From Paludibacteraceae bacterium (GTDB taxonomy: Bacteria > Bacteroidota > Bacteroidia > Bacteroidales > Paludibacteraceae), in contig JAFYSB010000069.1 of the NCBI GenBank assembly GCA_017546705.1, positions 1-51,812 of the forward strand: a stretch of DNA of 51,812 nucleotides, written 5' to 3'. Below the pieces are notes generated by a model. That model had not been told where the DNA came from, did no database searches, and was given only the letters and a program-made list of their open reading frames with translations. A program made the translations under genes and the position numbers. This document shows, in pieces, positions 28,601 through 34,961 of this stretch. Each line of letters starts with the position of its first letter. Within the stretch, counting starts at the first letter, position 1.

Positions 28601-29657
28601 ATTTATCGCGATAACTCTCTTCAGTGCCGAACTCTTCTGGAATAGGGAATTTTGGCATGATTGGTCCCGAGTCAATGTCGTATATCTCCACCTTATCCAC
28701 AATCTCTTGTGTATTCTCCAATGCTTCAGGGATATCGCTGAATATCTCTGCCATTTGTTCGGGTGATTTCAGCCACTCTTGCTTGGTGTAGTGCATGCGG
28801 TTCTCATCGTCAATAAAGTGGTTGGTGCTTACGCATACCAAATGGTCGTGTGCCTCTGCATGCTCTTCCTCCACAAAGTGTACATCGTTCGTGGCTATCA
28901 CCTTCACCCCATGTTTCTTTGCCAATTCCACCAATACGGGATTGACTTCGCGCTGTACTTGATATACGTGCTGGTCTGCTCCTGGCTTAGTGGTTTGATG
29001 GCGCTGAATCTCAATGTAATAGTCTTCGCCAAATAGGTTCTTGTACCACTCAATCGTTTCCTCTGCTGCTTGAAAAAAGTTTTCACTTTTAACATTTCCG
29101 TTTTCACCTCCCATAGCGGACATACCCTCCATAATCTTCTGTGGCAACTCACCACCCAAGCACGCTGAACAGCATATCAATCCTTCATGAAACTCTTCCA
29201 AGAGGTCGCGATCAATACGTGGACGACGATAGTAACTATCTTCCATAAAACTAGCACTCACAATCCTACACAGATTGCGATAACCTTGCATGTTTTTGGC
29301 TAGCAATATCAGGTGCCAACCACTTTGGTCCACGATATATGCTTTGCCTTCTGCATTCACAGCTTTCAAGTCTTTGTCGCGTTGCAAGCGACTACGACGT
29401 GCGCAGTAGGCTTCTACGCCTACAATCGGTATGAAAGGCACAAACTCGGTACCTTCTTCTTTCGCCTTCTCTTTGAGTTTTTTGTTAGTTTTTTTAGTGT
29501 AGTCAAGGAGTTCCTTGATGCCATACATGCATCCGTGGTCGGTCAATGCGATAGCGGGCATACCCATCTTAATGGCTTTATCCACCAAATCGGGTACTTT
29601 GCTCATGCCGTCGAGCACAGAGTAATGTGAGTGTACGTGTAAGTGAGTAAATTTCAT
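25695..29657 (-). CDS. dnaE: DNA polymerase III subunit alpha
   Basis: A 1320-residue replicative polymerase. The N-terminal PHP domain has [13 protein letters not shown] and [10 protein letters not shown]. The catalytic palm has [10 protein letters not shown] (aspartates near 501 and 503) and a later Asp in [55 protein letters not shown] and the tandem helix-hairpin-helix and OB-fold C-terminus complete the family layout. Residues about 183-195 ([12 protein letters not shown]) are encoded by a 21-bp-period repeat and appear inserted between QKIMEG and the conserved [17 protein letters not shown]. It follows the subtilisin-like gene by six bases and seems cotranscribed with it. Confidence 0.96.
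   Translation of the reverse strand: [1320 protein letters not shown]
29079..29107. repeat. 21-bp-period GTTTTCAC repeat inside dnaE
   Basis: GTTTTCAC occurs at 29079-29086 and 29100-29107, spaced exactly 21 bases. CCGTTTTCAC is shared with the folC element. Read in frame as [10 protein letters not shown]. Confidence 0.8.
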
Positions 29658-29663
29658 AGTTGT

Positions 29664-31097
29664 TTAATGTATTGTAATATTGGTTCCTAATATATTATAT
29701 AAGGTGTTATTTTTTTTGATGAATAATTGTCCATTATACCATATTTTCTCTATCTCGTATGCGTGGTAGTCATCCACGCGAGGCAGATTATTTCCAGTAC
29801 CTTTGCCATAGGCTTCCCATAGGTCGGGTATGCCATATCCATATTGCTCATGGGGCGTTGTGTAGCGGTCAGCAGAGCGAATGATACGCTCACGTATTTC
29901 CATATTGCTTGCTGTGGGCAATGCTGACCATAGACAGGCTGCTGCACCTGCTATTAGCGGACAGGCAAAACTAGTTCCATTGCCAGTCATGACCCACCCA
30001 TCACTCGGATTGAGCAATGATGTCTGTTTACCCACTGCGCATACCTCAGGTTTTACTCGTCCGTCAGCCGATGGACCAAACGATGAGAATGCTGCTATCT
30101 CACCATCTATATCCACGGCACCTACCGTCAAAATACTATCTGCATCGGCTGGGGTAGATAGGTAATGCCATGCTTTGTTGCCATCATTACCTGCTGCTAC
30201 CACCAATAACATACCCTTGCGTGCGGAAATTGCTGCGGCTTGTGCACCACGAGAGATACGACCATCCATATCGGCGTAAGTGAAATCGAATTGCTCGTCA
30301 TCAAAGGTGGTATATCCCAATGAGGTAGAAACAATATGCAACCCCAAGGAATCAGCCATTTCAATGGCTGCTACCCAGTTATCAAGCTCTTTAGGGCTTT
30401 CGGTGTATTGCTCTTCGGTGCGGAAGAGGAAGTATTCGGCTTCCACTGCAGCACCTTCATAGTCCGATTGGCTTGCTAGGATAGCGCCTACACACAAGGT
30501 TCCATGATTGCCTGTGCTACCAAAGAAATCATCTTCATCATCCGTGAAATCGGCATATCCTAACCATTGTGCTTTAGGCAGTGCAGACATGGTGTTAGCA
30601 TTGTAGAATCCTCCATCAGCCACTCCAATACGTATGCCCTTGCCTCTATAGCCTGCTTGGTGGAGTGGTAGCAGGTTGAGTTGATCCAATTGCTCTATGC
30701 TGGCAGGTGGTGGGGGATCACTCGGCAAACTATTTTCTTCTACCATTCGTTTGCGAAGGGATACTGAAGCTTTTCCCAAGGGGAGTAATCCCTCTTCTTC
30801 TCTTGTAAGATAGACTGTATCCACAAAGTCGCATGCTTCAATTTGGGCAATCGTTTGGAGGTTTGTTGTCACAGTCGCTCCATTGATCCATCGCGATGTG
30901 TGCAGCACTTTTGCTCCCATGGATCTCACCGAGTCCAAATAGATAGGCGATACCTCATAATCCAACGAATCAATGGCAATTCCTCGTTGCTCGCGCATCT
31001 CCATTGCTACATCGCTTAGGCACACGCGCTCACTGCCCACCTTATCGGTGAACTGAACAAAAAATGTAAATAATATAACTAAGAGCTGTGATGTCAT
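29664..31097 (-). CDS. Subtilisin-like S8 serine peptidase with a sorting-type tail
   Basis: A 477-residue exported protease. The catalytic triad is visible: Asp161 in IRIGVADGGF, His198 in GNHGTLCVGAI and Ser376 in GNGTSFACPLIAGAA, with oxyanion Asn304 in VAAGNDG. A propeptide-like region (about 20-140) precedes it. The last 27 residues, with NGQLFIKKNN and LYNILGT, match the tail of the protein at 7300-8274 and suggest type IX-type sorting. The N-terminal signal (LLVILFTFF) is weak. The promoter box ends only eight bases from the start codon, so the mRNA is leaderless or nearly so. dnaE follows six bases after the stop. Confidence 0.9.
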   Translation of the reverse strand: MTSQLLVILFTFFVQFTDKVGSERVCLSDVAMEMREQRGIAIDSLDYEVSPIYLDSVRSMGAKVLHTSRWINGATVTTNLQTIAQIEACDFVDTVYLTREEEGLLPLGKASVSLRKRMVEENSLPSDPPPPASIEQLDQLNLLPLHQAGYRGKGIRIGVADGGFYNANTMSALPKAQWLGYADFTDDEDDFFGSTGNHGTLCVGAILASQSDYEGAAVEAEYFLFRTEEQYTESPKELDNWVAAIEMADSLGLHIVSTSLGYTTFDDEQFDFTYADMDGRISRGAQAAAISARKGMLLVVAAGNDGNKAWHYLSTPADADSILTVGAVDIDGEIAAFSSFGPSADGRVKPEVCAVGKQTSLLNPSDGWVMTGNGTSFACPLIAGAAACLWSALPTASNMEIRERIIRSADRYTTPHEQYGYGIPDLWEAYGKGTGNNLPRVDDYHAYEIEKIWYNGQLFIKKNNTLYNILGTNITIH

Positions 31098-31105
31098 TTT
31101 GCCTA

Positions 31106-31137
31106 CAAAGGTACTACATTTTTATGAGATATGCAAG
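31106..31137 (-). promoter_or_regulatory. Promoter of the S8 peptidase-dnaE operon
   Basis: Minus strand CTTG (31137-31134), 20 bp, TACCTTTG (31113-31106). The ATG begins at 31097. Confidence 0.75.
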
Positions 31138-31262
31138 TTATAGTTTGTAAAATGGTAATTTAATGGTAAAAAATTGCATAAATCGTTGGTTTTATTGAGT
31201 TGGGTAAGTGGGTTGGAATTTCCCAAAACAAATGATTAGAAAGTTTTAGGTTGATTATCTAA

Positions 31263-31298
31263 ATAACCCTCAAAAGTGTGTTGACTTTTGAGGGTTAT
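31263..31298. terminator. Long perfect hairpin terminator
   Basis: A 15-bp perfect stem, ATAACCCTCAAAAGT with ACTTTTGAGGGTTAT and a 6-base loop. It lies downstream of the 43-residue gene on the minus strand. The U-tract is weak on that side. Confidence 0.75.
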
Positions 31299-31316
31299 AT
31301 CGGTTATTTTATGGTT

Positions 31317-31448
31317 TTATTTTTCTTCGTTTTCTTCTTGCTTTTGTTTAGCTTCCTTGCGGTCTTTGATGGCACTAATCACAAAGAAAGGACCCATAAA
31401 GACTGCTACCATGCCCAAGGCAAGCAGAATCATTGTTAAATCAGTCAT
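31317..31448 (-). CDS. 43-residue single-pass membrane protein
   Basis: A short open frame encodes 43 residues: a hydrophobic helix (MILLALGMVAVFMGPFF, about residues 6-22) followed by a strongly charged tail rich in Lys and Glu (KDRKEAKQKQEENEEK). This layout is typical of a real small inner-membrane protein with a cytoplasmic tail. It ends 18 bases before a 15-bp hairpin terminator, which supports expression. I do not recognise the family. Such proteins often assist a larger membrane complex, but no partner is evident here. Confidence 0.65.
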   Translation of the reverse strand: MTDLTMILLALGMVAVFMGPFFVISAIKDRKEAKQKQEENEEK

Positions 31449-31486
31449 AGTTGTTGTATGTTTTGATAGTTAAACTTATAGTTATC

Positions 31487-31535
31487 GGACGGCGTTCTGC
31501 CTATTGGATATTGGACGGCTGCGCCTATTGGATAT
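31487..31535. repeat. TATTGGATAT direct repeats with GC-rich cores
   Basis: Two units: GGACGGCGTTCTGCC + TATTGGATAT, then TGGACGGCTGCGCC + TATTGGATAT. The architecture of an AT-rich direct repeat around a GC-rich semi-palindrome matches the GTTTAG and TCTAAC families. Confidence 0.7.
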
Positions 31536-31546
31536 AGGTTAGATAA

Positions 31547-31975
31547 CTACCAAAAACTATGAAATGGGAAGGATATATGTTCTTTCGGCAAACTAAGTGG
31601 CATTATGCGTGACTTTGCCACTATCCGATTGATATTGTGAGCGATACGGTTTGCCTCGTATCGCAATACGGCATGCAAATCTTCTACATGTGCACGCACT
31701 TGCCACGAGGAGGATACGCGTTCCTGACGGCGCGAGCGCAAGCGATTATCTTCGCTTCGTGTGCCTATCTGATACGAAGTGAGGGCATCCGTCCAATCAT
31801 ATTGCTGTTGCAGTCGTTTAGCATAGTCCTCCAATGTATTGTGGAATACGGATGGCATACAGCTCTCGCTCGCCGAGGGGCTTGAAGCATCTGCTTGCAC
31901 AGGCACGTCGGCTCTCTGCCAAGTGGCATTGAGTCCAATTACCAATAGGAGCAATATGTAGCGCAATTCTCTCAT
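31547..31975 (-). CDS. Small secreted protein, function unknown
   Basis: A 142-residue protein with a plausible N-terminal export signal (LRYILLLLVIGLNATW). The mature part is polar and helical, with Arg/Gln-rich stretches (SEDNRLRSRRQERVSSSW). No known domain is apparent. A TACCTTTG box on the minus strand at 32011-32004 could drive it, without a clear upstream element. The downstream 43-residue gene lies 98 bases away across a repeat. Confidence 0.55.
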   Translation of the reverse strand: MRELRYILLLLVIGLNATWQRADVPVQADASSPSASESCMPSVFHNTLEDYAKRLQQQYDWTDALTSYQIGTRSEDNRLRSRRQERVSSSWQVRAHVEDLHAVLRYEANRIAHNINRIVAKSRIMPLSLPKEHISFPFHSFW

Positions 31976-32131
31976 TACGAAATATTATTTCGTTTTATGC
32001 TGCAAAGGTAGCAAAAATTATGCATATCTCCATATTATTTGTGCGAATTAATAATTTCTTAACAACTTTTTCATACTTGCGTAATAAATTCCTGCTACTT
32101 TTGCACAGAAATTGTAAATTAGAGCTTAGAA

Positions 32132-32246
32132 GATAGACCGTCTTATAGACTGTTAGACCGCCCTGCGGGCTGATAGATTCTTAGAATCTAACAGCGAAGC
32201 GTTCTAACAACGCAGTGGTCTAACATCTAACAACGAAGTGATCTAA
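32132..32246. repeat. TCTAAC/TTAGA array with variable GC cores
   Basis: Short direct repeats of the TTAGA or TCTAAC type alternate with small GC-rich cores: CCGCCCTGCGGGC, AGCGAAGCG, AACGCAGTGG and AACGAAGTGA. The array fills the leader of the antiporter gene. A TACTTTTG box at 32096-32103 precedes it, without a clear upstream element. Confidence 0.7.
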
Positions 32247-32259
32247 AACCAATATAATT

Positions 32260-33207
32260 ATGTCATACCTCATTCTTATCATCTCGTTAGTTGGCATCGT
32301 GTTCGGTGCTGAGTTTTTGGTAGCAGGATCGGTCTCTGTGGCTCGCCGCTACAAGGTTTCTGATTTCGTGATTGGTGCCGCCATTGTGGGTATCGGTACC
32401 AGTATGCCCGAGTTGGTGGTTAGCTTCTTTGGCGCCTTGAAAGGCAATGCCGATGTGGCTATTGGCAATGTGGTGGGCTCTAATATCTTCAATGTCTTGG
32501 GTATTCTTGGTCTCACGGCTATCTGCTTCCCGATTGCTATCGACCGCAAGAACATGACATTTGAGATACCGTTTTGTATTGGCGTTTCGGTTATTCTCAC
32601 CCTCTTGGCATTGAACTTCTTCAACGGCACACCCGCTACGATTGGTCGCGTGGATGGAATCATTCTTTTGTTGCTTTTCGTGGGCTATATGTGGTACTCT
32701 TTCGCCCGTGATAAGCAAAACACTACTGACGAGGCTCCCGCAGAGACCAAAGAACCTATCCTTGCATTGTGGGTAGCATTGCTGAAGATTGTCGGTGGTT
32801 TGGCATTGCTGATTACGAGTTGCGATTTCTTTGTGGATAATGCTATTGTGATTGCTAAGTCGTGGGGTGTTAGCGATGCGATTATTTCGCTCACGTTGAT
32901 TGCTTGTGGCACTTCTTTGCCTGAATTGGCAGCCTCTGTGGCAGCAGCATGCAAGAAGAATACCCAGCTGGCATTGGGCAATATAGTGGGCTCAAATATC
33001 TTCAATATCTTGCTGATTTTGGGTGTTAGCTCGCAAGTCATGCCTTTGGTTTCTGCGGATATTACGATTGTGGACTATGCGGTCATGATTGCCGCTGCTG
33101 CATTCCCGTTGCTCTTTGGCTTCAAGGGCAAGATTGACAGAGTAGGCGGACTGCTGATGGTAGCAAGTTTTGTGCTATACACGTGGTATCTATTGATGGG
33201 GCAGTAG
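32260..33207 (+). CDS. Calcium/sodium antiporter (CaCA family)
   Basis: A 315-residue inner-membrane exchanger, YrbG-like. It shows the internal duplication typical of CaCA proteins. Alpha-1 contains GIGTSMPELVVSF (about 46-58) and GNVVGSNIFNVLGILG. Alpha-2 contains ACGTSLPELAASV (about 213-225) and GNIVGSNIFNILLILG. The paired GTSxPE motifs carry the ion-binding glutamates. About ten hydrophobic helices are separated by a cytoplasmic loop near residue 150 (DKQNTTDEAPAETK). It exports Ca2+ in exchange for Na+ or H+. The gene stands alone behind a repeat-filled leader. Confidence 0.94.
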   Translation: MSYLILIISLVGIVFGAEFLVAGSVSVARRYKVSDFVIGAAIVGIGTSMPELVVSFFGALKGNADVAIGNVVGSNIFNVLGILGLTAICFPIAIDRKNMTFEIPFCIGVSVILTLLALNFFNGTPATIGRVDGIILLLLFVGYMWYSFARDKQNTTDEAPAETKEPILALWVALLKIVGGLALLITSCDFFVDNAIVIAKSWGVSDAIISLTLIACGTSLPELAASVAAACKKNTQLALGNIVGSNIFNILLILGVSSQVMPLVSADITIVDYAVMIAAAAFPLLFGFKGKIDRVGGLLMVASFVLYTWYLLMGQ

Positions 33208-33231
33208 GTCTTTGAGGCACGTTCCCTACCA

Positions 33232-33380
33232 ATTACGGGTTCATAACGGGTTTATATAATACCTTTGCAATATCCTTACAATACCGTTATCACTCCGTTA
33301 GCATTCCGAAGGGATACCGAACTTTTGTTGTGATAAAATCTGTAATCTTAACTAAGGGTTAACTAAAGGTTAACTAATCC
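33232..33380. repeat. Degenerate 11-bp repeat array
   Basis: Units ATTACGGGTTC and ATAACGGGTTT (33232-33253); AATACCTTTGC, AATATCCTTAC, AATACCGTTAT, CACTCCGTTAG and CATTCCGAAGG (33258-33312); then TTAACTAAGGG, TTAACTAAAGG and TTAACTAATCC (33348-33380). The array makes up much of the 253-base gap between convergent genes. Confidence 0.75.
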
Positions 33381-33410
33381 TTGCGCAAAGGTAGCGGATT
33401 AACAGAAAGC

Positions 33411-33444
33411 AAGCGGGAAGTGATTTGTTAATCGCTTCCCGCTT
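33411..33444 (-). terminator. Terminator of the lipoprotein gene at 33461
   Basis: A 14-bp stem with one G-T pair: AAGCGGGAAGTGAT with ATCGCTTCCCGCTT and a 6-base loop, 16 bases past the stop codon. Confidence 0.8.
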
Positions 33445-33460
33445 GTAGTGTATATCATTT

Positions 33461-34552
33461 TTATTCCTTACTTTGTGTTGGAACAAAAAACATGGATTGT
33501 GATTCTCCCTTTGTGTAGCCATTATATGTATTACTCCAATACAATCCAGGATGTTGTCGTTTATACAATCTACTACTGCTCAAAACCTTATATGTCATAT
33601 AGAACGAAGACTCATTACCAACTGTAATATAGGCGTCATAGATTTTTGGCTCATATTTCTGAGATTTTATTTCATTTGGAGTTAAAATATTTTCACATGT
33701 TTTGTCGCGCTCTACATAATCAGTAACATCTTGTTCAACATAATTAGCGATTTCGTGCACATAGAATTTGTTTTCAACACTCTGTAGTTGCGAACTATCT
33801 CCTACTTTGAAAGTAATATAGTTAGAGAAAGTAAGTGGAGTATTTTCTTGATCAAAGGTTATTTTATCACTTCCGTCTGGATAGTATTTTAAATCACAGT
33901 TGACGAATTCATTCGACATAATTGAGAAATTATTAATGAATTTTGAAGATTTTGGTGGTATTGCTAATATTGGATTCGTTGAAATAGACACACTGGTTGA
34001 ATGCCCGAGAGTTGTAGTTGCGGTTGCAGAACCGAACAATAATGCTCCATATGATTTTGATGCACCTAAATTCGCACTAGACGCAATAGGTGAAAATGTC
34101 GTAGTTGGCAAATACCCAAAATTACCCGCATAATATTGTGAGATGGAAGCGGAGTAGGAACGCGTTGAAGATAATCCATATCCATATGTATTGCTGGATG
34201 ACGCATTAGTCGTTTTTGTATCTGTAATGGTTTTATCTTTATAGTAATCATACGCAATACCATTCTTAACAAAAAATGTTTTACTAAGATCTAAGTATAT
34301 GATTTGGTTTGTTTTGTTATAAAACTCAAATCCAGCATCGCCACCGTTATCCCAGAATTTGTAAAAGATTGCACAATAGTCATCCTCGTAGAGTATTCCT
34401 CCATTGACAATTGAGGTGTTGCTCAAATTGTTCACGGGTTTTGTACTAAGAATTTGAATGTAATTGTACATAGTTCCAATAGTTCCACAAGAACTTAATG
34501 TTAGTGCTGCAATCATTAGAGATGCACCAAAAAGAATGTTTTTTGTTTTCAT
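33461..34552 (-). CDS. Lipoprotein of unknown function with a Ser/Thr-rich middle
   Basis: A 363-residue lipoprotein. The signal peptide ends in TLSSC, with Cys22 as acylation site. After GTIGTMYNYIQ it has a beta-rich region (GFEFYNKTNQIIYLDLSKTFF), a Ser/Thr/Tyr-rich central stretch (about 130-200), and a C-terminal part with YITVGNESSFYMTYKVLSSSRLY. I recognise no domain. I start it at ATG 34552. The open frame continues upstream to 34993, but that part is a hairpin-rich leader and lacks a signal of its own. A promoter lies about 280 bases upstream and a terminator closes the gene. Confidence 0.8.
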   Translation of the reverse strand: MKTKNILFGASLMIAALTLSSCGTIGTMYNYIQILSTKPVNNLSNTSIVNGGILYEDDYCAIFYKFWDNGGDAGFEFYNKTNQIIYLDLSKTFFVKNGIAYDYYKDKTITDTKTTNASSSNTYGYGLSSTRSYSASISQYYAGNFGYLPTTTFSPIASSANLGASKSYGALLFGSATATTTLGHSTSVSISTNPILAIPPKSSKFINNFSIMSNEFVNCDLKYYPDGSDKITFDQENTPLTFSNYITFKVGDSSQLQSVENKFYVHEIANYVEQDVTDYVERDKTCENILTPNEIKSQKYEPKIYDAYITVGNESSFYMTYKVLSSSRLYKRQHPGLYWSNTYNGYTKGESQSMFFVPTQSKE

Positions 34553-34614
34553 TGTAGTAAAAAGATTATTAGTTAATGTCATAAAAAAAGCGCGGAACTT
34601 ATTTTTCAATATGT

Positions 34615-34740
34615 GGGATTTTGAGGATTCTGGACTACCTTTACAAACCAAATATTTACGAACAAGACCCACGCTAGGCGTGAGCAAAGCCTTGTTCTTG
34701 GTTTGTAATGTGTTTGAAAGTGTCCAGTTTTCAAAATCCC
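34615..34740 (-). promoter_or_regulatory. Large hairpin in the 5' leader of the lipoprotein gene
   Basis: Nested pairings inside the 409-base gap 34553-34961: GGGATTTTGA (34615-34624) with TCAAAATCCC (34731-34740); CTGGAC (34630-34635) with GTCCAG (34722-34727); ACAAACCAA (34643-34651) with TTGGTTTGT (34698-34706); GAACAAG (34660-34666) with CTTGTTC (34691-34697). A central CACGC-TAG-GCGTG (34670-34682) completes it. A further hairpin GCACCG-CGGTGC lies at 34774-34791. Both fall between the promoter (34835-34866) and the start codon, so the RNA should carry them. Its role is unknown. Confidence 0.65.
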
Positions 34741-34834
34741 AAGTCCTTAGCAATAATGCTGATATTATGTAATGCACCGCCTTTACGGTGCTGGTGTTCA
34801 TAGGCGAAAATGTTAATTTTGTTATTTTGCGGTG

Positions 34835-34866
34835 CAAAGTTACTGCTTTTTTTTGAATTAAGCAAG
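34835..34866 (-). promoter_or_regulatory. Promoter of the structured-leader lipoprotein gene
   Basis: Minus strand CTTG (34866-34863), 20 bp, TAACTTTG (34842-34835). It implies a leader of about 275-280 nt. Confidence 0.75.
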
Positions 34867-34904
34867 TATAGCGAGCAATATTTTCAAAAATGATAGACTG
34901 ATGC

Positions 34905-34912
34905 TTCTTTTG
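34905..34912 (+). promoter_or_regulatory. Probable promoter of the flavodiiron gene
   Basis: TTCTTTTG at 34905-34912 is one base from TAnnTTTG, with TTTT 20 bp upstream (34881-34884). It is weaker than the other promoters. Confidence 0.45.
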
Positions 34913-34961
34913 CACGGATTTTGAATAGTACTCTGTATAACGGATATAAATAGGATATACT

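Noticed and set aside
32132-32246. Possible CRISPR array
   Set aside because: Units are short and degenerate, cores are about 10 bases and palindromic, and no cas gene is present.
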